Source: Myxococcales bacterium (GTDB taxonomy: Bacteria; Myxococcota_A; Polyangia; Polyangiales; Ga0077539). From it: 64,000 nt of DNA. Each line of letters starts with the position of its first letter. Position 1 is the first letter of the stretch. A program made the translations under genes and the position numbers. Under the pieces are notes generated by a model. The model worked only from the letters and a program-made list of their open reading frames with translations. It ran no database searches and had not been told where the DNA came from. Where the stretch lies: positions 62,001 to 126,000 of the forward strand of contig JAEUKI010000091.1 of assembly GCA_016793325.1 (NCBI GenBank), in the 5' to 3' direction. This document shows positions 51,414 to 60,427 of this stretch, piece by piece.

Positions 51414-52571
51414 TCACCGTTCGCGGCGCGCGAGGTGCGTGACCGAGAGCCACTCGCTCGAGGCCCAGCCTGGCAACCGCGCGACCGACGCGAGCGACGC
51501 TTCGAAGGGAACCGCGGTCGACACGCCCGCCCAGCTCGTCCACCCATCGGGACGAAACGCGCGTCCTCGCTGCCGTTGATCGATCACCAAGCGGGTTCGC
51601 ACCCAGCGCTCGAGGTTCGACGCTTCGCGCGCGGCGTCTCCGCCGCGGGCGGCCCCGAGTCTGCGCGCGAGGTCGACGAGGTCGAGGTACTCCTCGTGGT
51701 CCGAGATGAAGCTCGGGTTGACCGCTCGAAGCGCGCGAACGCGCTGCGAATTGTCTGTCACATTGATTTCGTGGGCTGTGGATGTCCCGAGCGCCCTGGC
51801 GAACGCCGTCGCCCTCGCGGGCCACTCTTCGAGCGCGCGCCCGTCGTAGAGCGAGTACGTCGTGTAGTCCTGGTCGTGGTCCATGATCGTCCAGCCGAGC
51901 TCGCGGGCCGAGAGCGTGGCCGAGCGTCGAAGTCGCTGCACGAAGGGCTCGTAGTACGTGTTGCACGAGCCGACGTAGGTCTGGCTTGCGACGATGGCGT
52001 CTGCGGTTCCGCGCAGGGCGTAGAGCGTCTCGATCGCGCCGCGCCCGCACTGCTGCAAGAACAACAACGGTACCTCGGTCGCGTCCCGCGCTCGCCACTG
52101 TCGCAGCGCGTCGCCTGTGCGCTCGGCCGAGAGCCAGCGCGAGCCCGTGTGTGTGCGCGACGGGCGCTCGTCGAGCCCGATTTGATCCACGGCTCCTCCG
52201 TGATCGAGCAGGACGATCACCTGTCGCTTCGCAGGCGCCCTGCGTCGCATGCGCTCGATGAAGCCCGCGAGCTGCGTGGGATCCGCGCTGTCTTCGCTGT
52301 CGATCGTCCAGCGCTCGGTTCGCGCGCGGGTCATCAGCGACTCTCGAAGACCCGTGCGCTCGGCGCGATCTTCGAGCACCGCGATCGCGACGCGGTCGGA
52401 CCCAGCGCCCGAGCGCAGGCCGCGTTCGAGCCCTTCGCGAATGGGCTCGGCGCACCGATCGAGGTCGTTGTCGTACGGCATCACGTAGAGCACGAGCCAG
52501 TCGTACCGAGGCTCGTGGGTTGCCCGGCGCGCGCGCACGAGTCGAACGACGACGCCGAGCACGAGCAGCAC
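51414..52571 (-). CDS. C11 (clostripain-family) cysteine peptidase, membrane-linked
   Basis: This 385-residue protein has the C11 pattern: VLYVMPYDNDLDRCAE near the start, catalytic His124 in IVLLDHGGAVDQ, and catalytic Cys175 in LLFLQQCGRGAIETL. Clostripain relatives cleave after Arg or Lys. An N-terminal hydrophobic segment (LVLGVVVRLV) is probably a membrane anchor, but it is truncated by the GTG at 52571. The same frame runs 50 more codons upstream (LYALALVLLVL and an acidic start) without any ATG, GTG or TTG, so a non-standard start or an error is possible. It is convergent with the FGE gene. Confidence 0.85.
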   Translation of the reverse strand: MLLVLGVVVRLVRARRATHEPRYDWLVLYVMPYDNDLDRCAEPIREGLERGLRSGAGSDRVAIAVLEDRAERTGLRESLMTRARTERWTIDSEDSADPTQLAGFIERMRRRAPAKRQVIVLLDHGGAVDQIGLDERPSRTHTGSRWLSAERTGDALRQWRARDATEVPLLFLQQCGRGAIETLYALRGTADAIVASQTYVGSCNTYYEPFVQRLRRSATLSARELGWTIMDHDQDYTTYSLYDGRALEEWPARATAFARALGTSTAHEINVTDNSQRVRALRAVNPSFISDHEEYLDLVDLARRLGAARGGDAAREASNLERWVRTRLVIDQRQRGRAFRPDGWTSWAGVSTAVPFEASLASVARLPGWASSEWLSVTHLARRER

Positions 52572-52698
52572 GAGCGCGAGCGCGTACAGCCTTCGCGCGT
52601 CGCGCGCAGACGACCGGGAACGCTCGGCCGGAGAGAGTCCGATCGCAGCGAGCGCTTCGTCAGTGGGGTCGGCGGGCGTGTCGCTCAGGAGGCTGATT

Positions 52699-52809
52699 GT
52701 GACGTACGAGAAGCCCGCGTGGGTCTATCGAAGCCTTGCCAGAGCGCTCGGGCGAACACACCCATCGGGCCCGTCATGGGCTGGGCCACAGGGCACATCG
52801 CACGGTTGA
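52699..52809 (+). CDS. Short upstream ORF with strong Shine-Dalgarno
   Basis: A 36-codon frame starts with GTG 6 nt after a perfect AGGAGG (52687-52692) and overlaps the S24/S26-like gene by 34 bp. It may be a leader whose translation affects the next gene; no known peptide is recognised. Confidence 0.25.
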   Translation: MTYEKPAWVYRSLARALGRTHPSGPSWAGPQGTSHG

Positions 52810-53081
52810 AAGCGGGGGAAACCGTACAATTTCGCCCGCGCGGGCACTCGATGAAGGGGCGCGTGGACGACAAGGCCCTCGTCACGGTCGAGCCCGTCAC
52901 CGATGCGAGCGCGATCGAGGTGGGCGACGTCGTGCTGTGCAACGTTCGAGGCAACCAGTACTTGCACCTCGTCGAAGCCCGCAACGGCGACCGTCTCTTG
53001 ATCGGCAACAACATCGGCGGAACCAACGGTTGGATCGGCCCCAATCAAGTGTTCGGAAAGCTCGTCCGCGTCGAGGCATGA
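52776..53081 (+). CDS. S24/S26 (LexA/signal-peptidase)-like small protein, probably inactive
   Basis: This 101-residue protein matches the peptidase S24/S26 fold: the serine region RPRGHSMKGRVDD and the strand IEVGDVVLCNVRGNQYLHLVEARNGDRLLIGNNIGG. Where active members have a Lys in the HVKRV-type strand, here it reads HLVEAR, so the Ser-Lys dyad appears missing and it may be a non-catalytic relative. There is no DNA-binding domain and no membrane segment. A short ORF with a strong Shine-Dalgarno precedes it. Confidence 0.78.
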   Translation: MGWATGHIARLKAGETVQFRPRGHSMKGRVDDKALVTVEPVTDASAIEVGDVVLCNVRGNQYLHLVEARNGDRLLIGNNIGGTNGWIGPNQVFGKLVRVEA

Positions 53082-53094
53082 CTGCGGACGCGCT

Positions 53095-53628
53095 CTACCA
53101 GCCCACCGAACGCGCGTGCCCTCGAAGCGACTCCGCCGTCGCGTCATCGAGCGTAGCGATCACGACTTCGCCTGCAAATACGCTGGCGTCCATCACGGTG
53201 AGCATCGCCGAGAAGGCCTCTGACACGGACATGCGCCAGCCGCCCTGCAGGACCGCGGTCACGACGCGTCGCGCGTCCGTGCGGTGCGCGCAGGCGAGGG
53301 CGCTCGCGAAGGAGCGGACCACGAGCGCGCGCTTGTCTCGATCGTCGCGCGCCGCGGTGTGGTGGAGCGTCGAGACCATGATCAACGTCGCGAAGGGGAG
53401 CCCGTCGACGGGGATGCTTGTCGCGTGGCCGAGCGCGAGGGGGAGATCCAACTGCGATTCGAGCTGATCGATCACCGCGTGTTCGGCGAAGCGCTTGGCG
53501 AGCTGGCGGCCGATGTTTCCGAGCAAGCGATCGATCGACTCGTCCGCGCGCGCTTCTCCGTCGATCGGAACCACCAACGTGTCCCCGGCCTGTTCGAGCA
53601 CGTCGCCCACCACGATCGAGAGCTTCAC
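53095..53628 (-). CDS. Macro-domain-like protein
   Basis: This 177-residue protein has a macro-like N-terminus: IVVGDVLEQAGDTLVVPIDGEARADESIDRLLG, comparable with the GDI...DAIVNAA motif, then VSTLHHTAARDDRDK and strand-helix pairs to the end. The ligand-binding Asn/Asp is not certain, so relation to the leucine-aminopeptidase N-terminal domain is also possible. The GTG start is the only one available. It follows the photolyase gene in the same direction (33-bp gap) and is convergent with the S24/S26-like gene (13 bp). Confidence 0.72.
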   Translation of the reverse strand: MKLSIVVGDVLEQAGDTLVVPIDGEARADESIDRLLGNIGRQLAKRFAEHAVIDQLESQLDLPLALGHATSIPVDGLPFATLIMVSTLHHTAARDDRDKRALVVRSFASALACAHRTDARRVVTAVLQGGWRMSVSEAFSAMLTVMDASVFAGEVVIATLDDATAESLRGHARSVGW

Positions 53629-53661
53629 GACCGCGAAGGTGTCACGCGAAACACACGCTCG

Positions 53662-55320
53662 TCACTTCTTCGCGCGACGGGCGACGGTCTTCGTCGCGAC
53701 GATCGTGGGATCGGAGGCGATGGACGCTTCGAGGGGCTCGCCTGCGGCGAGTCGGGCTCTCACGCGCGCGAGGACGTTGGCGTCGCGTTCGCGCTGCGCG
53801 GGCGTTCGCTTGCGCGCGGACAAGATCGCGGGGCCGACGCGGTCGATCTTCGCGAGTCGATCGATGTTTCGATCGAGAAACGACCAGTACATCGGCGTGA
53901 GCGGGCACGGTCGCGCGCGGTCTTTTCCGGTGGGGTCGAAGCGGCATCGCGCGCAGTGGTCGCTCATGCGATGCACGTAGCCCGCGCCTGCGACGTAGGG
54001 CTTGGTGGTCATGACGGGGCCTGCGCCGAAGGTTCCCATCGCGAGGACGTTGGGCTCGACGACCCAGTCGAACGCGTCGGTGTACGCGATCCAAAACCAG
54101 TCGCTGAGCTCCTTCGGTTCGACGCCGAGGAGCGTCGCGATGTTCGAGAGCACCATGAGTCGCGTGATGTGGTGCGAGTAGCCGGTGTTCCATACGGTGG
54201 ACAGCGTGCGATCGAGGCAGCGGAGGCCCGTCTCGCGCGCGTCCCAAAACGCCGGCGGGAGCCCTTCGTGCGCGTCGAGCTCGCTCGGCCTCGCGTCGCT
54301 GGCGATCGTGCGAAACCCATCCGTACGCTCGTGGACGTGTCGCACGAACTCTCGCCATCCGAGCACCTGACGAACGAGCCCCTCGACGCTCTGAAGCGGC
54401 GCGCGCTCTTCGTCGAGGGCCTTCGTCGCGGCCGTGACGACCGCGCTCGGGAGCACCCTCCCGATGTTGATCAACGACGAGAGCTGCGTGTGAAACAGCG
54501 TCGCGTCGTCGTCGCTCATCGCGTCTTCGTACGGGCCGAAGTGCTCGAGGCACGACCGACACACGAATTCGAACATCGCCGTCGCGTCCGCGCTCGAGCA
54601 CGGCATGGCGAAGCCCTCGAGCGCGCCGAAGTGCCTCGGCCACCGTCGCTCGATGAGCGCCAAGACCTCGCGGGTGATCGCGTCTGGCTCGAACCGCGGC
54701 GGGACCGGCGCTGGCGGATCGCCGTTCCATCGCTGGCGGTTGTCTCCGTCGAACGAGTAGCGACCGCCGAGGGGCTTGTCGTCTTCGTCCATGAGCACGC
54801 CCGTTCGGCGACGAACTCCGCGGTAGAACGCGTCCATGCGCCACGGCGGAGACGCCCCGCACGCGCTCGTGAAGTCTTCTTCGCTCGTGAGCCACAGCTC
54901 GTTCGGCACCACCTCGAGGCCTTCGACCGACGCGAGCTCTTCGCGAAGCTCTCGCTCGGCGGGCCGCTGGAGCAACACTTCGCGCGGGCGGTGTTCGCGC
55001 ATCGCTTCGGTGAGCTGTTCGGCGAACGACGCTTCGCCGGTGAGGTAGCGCACCGCGAAGCCTCGCTCGGCGACCTCGAGCGCGAAATGTCGCTCGTTTG
55101 CCAGGAGAAACGCGAGCTTCTTCTTGTGATACCTGCGGCGCGACGGCTTGTCCGCGGACTCGATGAAGACCACGCACGTGTCCGCGGGGTTCGCCCTCGA
55201 GAGCGGCCCGCGCTCGAGCGTGAGCTGGTCGTACGGAACGTAGATCCACGACGCTCCCTGCGGCGTTCGCGGGGACCGATTGCGCTCGGCGAGCGCGCGC
55301 ACAAACGCAGACGCGCTCAC
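53662..55320 (-). CDS. Iron-sulfur cluster photolyase (FeS-BCP, PhrB-type)
   Basis: This 552-residue flavoprotein of the photolyase/cryptochrome superfamily is the bacterial FeS type (Agrobacterium PhrB-like). The four cluster cysteines are Cys368 (GLRCLD), Cys456 and Cys459 (DHCARCRF) and Cys472 (RPCPLTP), with spacing identical to the published PhrB cysteines (350, 438, 441, 454). Conserved FAD-binding patterns follow (GYSHHITRLM with the catalytic-type His pair; YTDAFDWVVEPNV). PhrB repairs (6-4) photoproducts in light. The GTG start overlaps the DUF2256 stop (GTGA). The C-terminal 40 residues are a basic extension. Confidence 0.93.
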   Translation of the reverse strand: MSASAFVRALAERNRSPRTPQGASWIYVPYDQLTLERGPLSRANPADTCVVFIESADKPSRRRYHKKKLAFLLANERHFALEVAERGFAVRYLTGEASFAEQLTEAMREHRPREVLLQRPAERELREELASVEGLEVVPNELWLTSEEDFTSACGASPPWRMDAFYRGVRRRTGVLMDEDDKPLGGRYSFDGDNRQRWNGDPPAPVPPRFEPDAITREVLALIERRWPRHFGALEGFAMPCSSADATAMFEFVCRSCLEHFGPYEDAMSDDDATLFHTQLSSLINIGRVLPSAVVTAATKALDEERAPLQSVEGLVRQVLGWREFVRHVHERTDGFRTIASDARPSELDAHEGLPPAFWDARETGLRCLDRTLSTVWNTGYSHHITRLMVLSNIATLLGVEPKELSDWFWIAYTDAFDWVVEPNVLAMGTFGAGPVMTTKPYVAGAGYVHRMSDHCARCRFDPTGKDRARPCPLTPMYWSFLDRNIDRLAKIDRVGPAILSARKRTPAQRERDANVLARVRARLAAGEPLEASIASDPTIVATKTVARRAKK

Positions 55321-55493
55321 GGTGCGGCCTTCGTCTTCGCTCGCTCCGAGCGCGCGGCGCGACGGCGATCACCACGGCAGCGCTCGCTGCAGGTGAGTAC
55401 CTCGTTCCAGCAGCGGGCCCAGCGTTTTCGCCAGCGAAACGGGCGTCCGCAGCTCGCGCAGATCTTCTCGGGAAGATCGCTGACTCGTCTCAT
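55317..55493 (-). CDS. DUF2256 zinc-ribbon protein, partner of the FeS photolyase
   Basis: This 58-residue protein carries the DUF2256 pattern KICASCGRPFRWRKRWARCW and TCSERCR, with two Cys pairs for zinc. DUF2256 genes are usually found next to FeS photolyase genes, as here, where its TGA overlaps the photolyase GTG. The ATG at 55493 is the first start inside the family pattern. Its function is unknown, probably accessory to the photolyase. Confidence 0.9.
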   Translation of the reverse strand: MRRVSDLPEKICASCGRPFRWRKRWARCWNEVLTCSERCRGDRRRAARSERAKTKAAP

Positions 55494-55563
55494 CGTGCGA
55501 TCCGATGCCCGAGCGCGGCGAGTGTTGTGTCGCGCTCGTCCGCGCCGTCGCGGCGCTCCCGTG

Positions 55564-55569
55564 TACAAT
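55564..55569 (+). promoter_or_regulatory. Probable -10 hexamer TACAAT
   Basis: TACAAT lies 10 nt before the ATG at 55580; it is the best match to a classical -10 in this group. Confidence 0.45.
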
Positions 55570-55579
55570 CACTCGAAGG

Positions 55580-56398
55580 ATGAACGGCGAATCGCTGCGA
55601 GACCGCTACGAGCGACACCGAGCCCGAGCGCGACGGCTCGCGGGACAGCCCGGCGACATCGCGCAGCGCGTGATGGTGCACCACCAGATCTACCGGGACT
55701 CCGCGAAGAACCACGTGTTTCCGCTCGTGGCGCTGCACGGAGCGCTGTGGGGCTACGGCTTCTTCGAGACGACCGGAAAGCTCGGCGAGATCATTTCGTA
55801 CCGCTATTTCTACGACGAAGCGCAGCGACGCGAGCGCCACGCGATGCTCGATCGCTTCGCAGAGGGCTTCAAGGCCGTCAACCGCGAGGTCTTCGTCGAC
55901 ACGTACGCGAATTTCTATTTCACCCGCGAGGCCGGCGAAGAGCGCGGCGCTGAAGAGATCGTTCAGCCAGAGCTCCTCGCGGCGCTCAACCACGCGCACC
56001 GCGCAACGCGCGACGGGAGGAGCCTCGATCGCGAAGCGCGCGAGGCGCTGTTCTCGCTCGCGCTACGGTTCGAACAAGAGCGCACGGTGGCTCCCGGGAT
56101 CGCGCGCGAGCTCGAGCGCTTCGACTGCCCGATCCTCCGGACGCTCTGCCTCAAACCTGTCGTGCGCTTCGCGTATTTTCCCGCGTGGCGCGCGTTCTAC
56201 TTCGATGACTTCTCGAACAAGGACGAGCGCATCCGACGCGCGATGAGGTCGTATCGCATCGCCGAAGAGCGCGGGCTCGACGAGGTCGAATCGAGCATCG
56301 AGCGCTACGGAGTGCTCCCCGAAGCGTTCTTCGCGGACCCTGCGCGCTACCGCGAGGGGCTCTATCGCTCGTTGGCGAGCGCGAGCCCCGCGCTGTGA
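55580..56398 (+). CDS. Hypothetical soluble protein
   Basis: This 272-residue protein has no signal peptide or membrane segment and is not recognised. It is basic and mostly helical, with conserved-looking aromatic stretches (VFPLVALHGALWGYGFFE, EIISYRYFYDEAQRRERH, FAYFPAWRAFYFDDF). The ATG at 55580 follows a GAAGG next to the start and the TACAAT hexamer. It is divergent from DUF2256/photolyase, 86 bp away. Confidence 0.75.
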   Translation: MNGESLRDRYERHRARARRLAGQPGDIAQRVMVHHQIYRDSAKNHVFPLVALHGALWGYGFFETTGKLGEIISYRYFYDEAQRRERHAMLDRFAEGFKAVNREVFVDTYANFYFTREAGEERGAEEIVQPELLAALNHAHRATRDGRSLDREAREALFSLALRFEQERTVAPGIARELERFDCPILRTLCLKPVVRFAYFPAWRAFYFDDFSNKDERIRRAMRSYRIAEERGLDEVESSIERYGVLPEAFFADPARYREGLYRSLASASPAL

Positions 56399-56450
56399 GA
56401 CGCGCGAGGGCAGTCGCGGGCGGCGCAAGCTCGTGGCACTCTCGCGAGTG

Positions 56451-57338
56451 ATGAAGAGATCGTTGGTTGTGCGCTGGTCGCTCGTCGCGGCGACGGCGCT
56501 CGGGGTGGGCAGCCGGCATCGCACCGCGCTCGCTGAATGGAACGCCAACGGAACCGGCGTTCGCTACTGGCTTCCGCCCTCGTGGGCGACGAGCCCGCTC
56601 GAAGGCGGCGTGATCGCGCGCAGCTCGAACGGCGTTTCTGTGTGGGTCGTTCCGCTCGTCCCGGGGCAGCTCGCGTCGGCGAACGCGCCCGAGACGCTGT
56701 TCGGAGGGGTGCTCACGAGGCCGCGCGCGATCTCGCGCACGGTCGCGCTCTCTGCGCTCGTCGCGTCCGGGCGTTGGTCGCAGGGGACCGCGACGTTCGA
56801 GCGTCGTTCGGTGCGCTGGTGGGCGCGCGTCGTGCGTCTCGACGCCAACCACGGAGCGCTCGCGGTCGCGATCTCGCCTCGCGCGACGCTCGCCTCGGGC
56901 GACGCAGAGTTTCTCGAGACCGCGCTCAACAGCGCGTACCTCGTCGATGCGCCCGGCGTCGTCCGCTACGTCGGGATGGGGACGTTCACCGCGTCCGGCC
57001 GCGTCGCACGCACGATCGAAACGCCGTTCATCCTCGAGCTTCGGGGCGCGGGCGATCAACGCACGATCACGATCCCCGACCTCGACGACAACCCGTGCAC
57101 GTTTCGCGCGCGCGTTCAGCAGTCGGGCGCGCTGCGACTCGACTCGGATCAAGCGTGCCCGTTCAACCACCTTGGATTCACCCTAGTCGTCACGGGCGGA
57201 GTGTTCGAGGTCACGGGCCCCAGCGCGAGCTTCACCGCGAGCGGACGCATGAGCTTCATGGGACGCGCCCAGCGCGGACCGATGGTCGCGGGGTCCGTCG
57301 CGTTCAACTGGCGCGTCCAAGCGACGCGGCCGCAGTGA
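56451..57338 (+). CDS. Secreted hypothetical protein
   Basis: This protein of about 295 residues has a signal peptide (MKRSLVVRWSLVAATALGVG) ending near TALAEW. The mature part is beta-rich with repeated strand patterns (GGVIARSSNGVSVWVVPL, ALVASGRWSQGTATFERRS, SGALRLDSDQACPFN, GVFEVTGPSASFTASGRMSF). The family is not recognised. A GTG at 56433 would lengthen the N-terminus without improving the signal. Confidence 0.75.
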   Translation: MKRSLVVRWSLVAATALGVGSRHRTALAEWNANGTGVRYWLPPSWATSPLEGGVIARSSNGVSVWVVPLVPGQLASANAPETLFGGVLTRPRAISRTVALSALVASGRWSQGTATFERRSVRWWARVVRLDANHGALAVAISPRATLASGDAEFLETALNSAYLVDAPGVVRYVGMGTFTASGRVARTIETPFILELRGAGDQRTITIPDLDDNPCTFRARVQQSGALRLDSDQACPFNHLGFTLVVTGGVFEVTGPSASFTASGRMSFMGRAQRGPMVAGSVAFNWRVQATRPQ

Positions 57339-57546
57339 CGGGCTCGACGATCGAGGCGATCGCGCTGGATTCGCGTGGCCGAATCGAAAACAGGCACACG
57401 GATTCGAAGCGCGAACGAGCCGCCCTCGGGGCTGTCGGGTAGGTCGCCAGGAGCGCCTGTCGCACACGAGCGATCGCCGCAGAGTCACCGAGAGAAATCC
57501 CGAGCGTTGTCGTTCGTAGTTGGCGAGCGATTCTCCAGCGTTCACC

Positions 57547-58692
57547 ATGAGCGACGTTGGGGCGGTGGACAGCTACCCCCCACGCGAGACGGGTAGAAAC
57601 GTGAACGAACAAACTCGCACACATCTCGCGATCGGCTCGGGAGTCGCCGTCGGAATCGCAGCCGTACACTGCGTCAAGACGCTCGAGACGCGATCGCTCT
57701 GGCACAGGAATCACGCGCAGCACGCGTTCGAGGCAAGTCTCGGAGCGATCGCTCTCGGCGTCGCTGCAGGGTTGATCGCCTGGGTGCTCGCGACGGGCGG
57801 AGGCCGGCCGCGTCGCGTGACTCGCTCCATCGCCTTCGCGCTCGCGTACGGAGGCCTCGTCGCCATCGCGCTCGTTGCGCGATACGACGCTCCGTCACTC
57901 GCGTTTGCGCGCGCCGCGCTCGCGCGCGGTGACCTCGGCGCCGCGGAGGAAGCGGCTCAGGTCGTCATCAACGAGGATCCGTCGCGAGCCTCCGCAGCGC
58001 GCACGCTCCTCGACGACGCGCGCGAGCGACGCATGACCGCCGCGAACGACATCGCGACGGCCGCGACGCAGCTCTCGTTGCCGTGGGCTAACGCGAACCG
58101 GCGTCAGGCCTTGGCGCAGCAGTGGCTCGCGCGCATCGACCGCGATACGCGCGCGGCGATCGAGCAGCGCGACTTCACGAAGCTCTCGCAAATCGCGAGC
58201 GCGACGCGCTCTTTCGACGCGACGCGCTCGACGTACGCGAGCAACGCGGGGACGCTCATCGCGCAATCACGCAGCACCCCCGGTGAGGCGCCGTGCGCGG
58301 CGACGCTTCCCTCCGACGGTCCCTTCGCGGCGCTTCGAACCGAGTACCTCGCGCGGGTTCGCGCGCGCGCCGAAGAGGTCATCGCGTCTGTGCGCGCCAA
58401 CCAGGGATCCCCCGAGCGGTGGACCCTCGTCGTTGGCTTGACGCGGTGTCTCGAGCAGATGGGGCAGTCCGCGTCGATGACCGCTGCGGCGCTCGAGCAA
58501 GCGCACCGCGCGGAGACCGCGCGAGAAGAAGCGCGGCTCGCAGCAGCCCGCGCCGCAGCCATCCGCGCGATGAACAACAGCAGCGACGATGACAGCGGCG
58601 GGAGCTACGGCGGCTACGGCGGATCCACCTATGTGAACGGCTACTACCGACGGGGCCGCTACGTTCGCGGGTACTACCGTCGCCGTCGCTGA
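57547..58692 (+). CDS. Hypothetical membrane protein with Tyr/Gly/Arg-rich tail
   Basis: This protein of about 381 residues has several hydrophobic segments in the N-terminal half (LAIGSGVAVGIAAV, GAIALGVAAGLIAWVLA, AFALAYGGLVAIALVA), then helical sequence with Ala/Arg/Asp, and a C-terminal tail rich in Gly, Tyr and Arg (GGSYGGYGGSTYVNGYYRRGR). It is not recognised. The ATG at 57547 gives a short hydrophilic start before the first membrane segment. Confidence 0.72.
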   Translation: MSDVGAVDSYPPRETGRNVNEQTRTHLAIGSGVAVGIAAVHCVKTLETRSLWHRNHAQHAFEASLGAIALGVAAGLIAWVLATGGGRPRRVTRSIAFALAYGGLVAIALVARYDAPSLAFARAALARGDLGAAEEAAQVVINEDPSRASAARTLLDDARERRMTAANDIATAATQLSLPWANANRRQALAQQWLARIDRDTRAAIEQRDFTKLSQIASATRSFDATRSTYASNAGTLIAQSRSTPGEAPCAATLPSDGPFAALRTEYLARVRARAEEVIASVRANQGSPERWTLVVGLTRCLEQMGQSASMTAAALEQAHRAETAREEARLAAARAAAIRAMNNSSDDDSGGSYGGYGGSTYVNGYYRRGRYVRGYYRRRR

Positions 58693-58707
58693 ATCACCGT
58701 TCAGCGC

Positions 58708-60240
58708 TCAGACGCCGAGCCAGCTCCGCACTTGCGCGACGCGCTCGAGCTCTTTGGGGGTCGCCTTTCCGTCGATGAGCGGGAGCTGTTCGATCTTCTC
58801 GAAGAGCGGACGAGCGAGCACGGCGCCGCGCGCGGAGACCGCGTACGCGCAGGACTGAATCTCGCTCTCGTTGGTCGGCGCGGACGCGAGGATCGCCTCT
58901 GCCTCTGTGGGCGAGACGCCGAACAAGTCCATCGTCGCGCGAAGGATGTACGCGCGCTCGTCATCGGAGAACTTTCGGTCGGCCACGGCGATGTAGCGCA
59001 GCAGCGCGACGGCGCTGTAGCGCTCTTGGGGCGTTGTTTGTGCGTAGAGCGCGTAGCCCGGCGCTCCCGTGTTCGAGGGCGTCGGAGCGCTCGCGCCCAT
59101 CGCGCCCATCGCGGCGGAAGCGCCGAAGACGCCCGCTCCGGCGTTGCCAGTCGCGGCGAAGGTCGCTGCCGCTGGAGGCATCACGGGCGGCGGCGGAAGC
59201 CCTCCCCACGCGCCAGGATTGGGCGGCGCGCTCTGTGTTGCGGGGATGGGCGCGGGCATCGAGACGGGCGCAGCCGGAGCGAACGAGGGCGTCGGCTGCG
59301 GCGCTGCGATGTAGCCGCGCATCCCTCCGCTGATCGCTTGTTGGAGGGCGCCCCATTGTTGGTTCCACACTTGGGAGATGTCCGCGCGACTGGCGATGAC
59401 CTCGATCGCGACGCCGTTGGGCGCCATGAACTGCAAGTGGCTGTACGCGCACGCGGGCCACTGTTGCTGGTTGTATCGACGGTCGGGCGTCCCGTCCTTC
59501 TTGTTGTGGATCGCGCGCCACGAGGTCACGGTCGCGTCGGGCGGCAGCGGGAACTCGGTCTCGACGAAATCCGCGTTCGAGAACTGCGCGCGGAGCTCGC
59601 TGTAGGCGAAGGACGCCACGCGCGACGACGCGATCACCAGCAATTGATCGGGCAAAAAGACGAGTCGCGCGTTCGGGGCGTCGAGGCTCCACAAGCCGAG
59701 GTTGGTCTCGATGGGCAACGGAGAGCCGCGCCACGGTCGCAGCCCCAATCGACGCACGACCGCGCCGGGGCCCTGTCCGAGGCGCGGATCGAAGACCGCT
59801 TGCATGTGCGCGAGCAGCCACGAAGAGTGCGTCGTCGAGAGCGTCTGCAGCATCGCTTCGATCGCGTGGAAGCGTTGCTGCAGCATCGGCGAGTCTTCTG
59901 CGTAGACGATGGCGAGCGTCTTGTTGATCCGCTGCCAGTTGTAGAGAGGCACGAGCGCCATCGCCATCACGACGGTGAACGCCAACGCAGCGAGCCACGG
60001 CAGCGCCGAGAACATCAGCGCGCTCAGCAGCCCCGCGATCACGAGCATCGCCGTGAACAGCGGGAATCTCGCGGTCTTTTCGTGCGCGATCACGCCGACG
60101 TCACTCGAAGTGATCTCCGTGCTCGCGCCCTCGGCGTCGATGCGCGTGTACCGGAGCCCCGAAGGGCCATCGCTTACGACGATCACGTCGCGGTGCGTGC
60201 CCTCTCCATTGCGTGCGATGCGCTGAAACCACCAAAGCAT
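58708..60240 (-). CDS. Membrane protein with C-terminal TerB-like domain
   Basis: This 510-residue protein has two N-terminal membrane helices (about 58-100: PLFTAMLVIAGLLSALMF and LAALAFTVVMAMALVPLY), a large cytoplasmic central domain with beta strands (ARLVFLPDQLLVIASSRVASF), a Pro/Ala-rich linker, and a TerB-like C-terminal domain (SAVALLRYIAVADRKFSDDERAYILRATMDLFGVS). TerB-like domains are predicted metal or stress sensors. The start at 60240 has a GGGGAG site 6 nt upstream. Confidence 0.82.
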   Translation of the reverse strand: MLWWFQRIARNGEGTHRDVIVVSDGPSGLRYTRIDAEGASTEITSSDVGVIAHEKTARFPLFTAMLVIAGLLSALMFSALPWLAALAFTVVMAMALVPLYNWQRINKTLAIVYAEDSPMLQQRFHAIEAMLQTLSTTHSSWLLAHMQAVFDPRLGQGPGAVVRRLGLRPWRGSPLPIETNLGLWSLDAPNARLVFLPDQLLVIASSRVASFAYSELRAQFSNADFVETEFPLPPDATVTSWRAIHNKKDGTPDRRYNQQQWPACAYSHLQFMAPNGVAIEVIASRADISQVWNQQWGALQQAISGGMRGYIAAPQPTPSFAPAAPVSMPAPIPATQSAPPNPGAWGGLPPPPVMPPAAATFAATGNAGAGVFGASAAMGAMGASAPTPSNTGAPGYALYAQTTPQERYSAVALLRYIAVADRKFSDDERAYILRATMDLFGVSPTEAEAILASAPTNESEIQSCAYAVSARGAVLARPLFEKIEQLPLIDGKATPKELERVAQVRSWLGV

Positions 60241-60427
60241 TCGATGCTCCCCAATTGTTGTTGATCGACGAAACAGCTTCTCACGACGCCGCCCGACGCC
60301 GTTGTTCGGAAGTTTCGCACATTACGCCGTGCCTACGGCAGCCCCGCCTTCTGTTGCCGACACGCAGACGGAGGTTCTCGGGATCTTTCCCAACAGCATC
60401 CAGCGTCGCGAGAGCCCCCCCCTCCGT

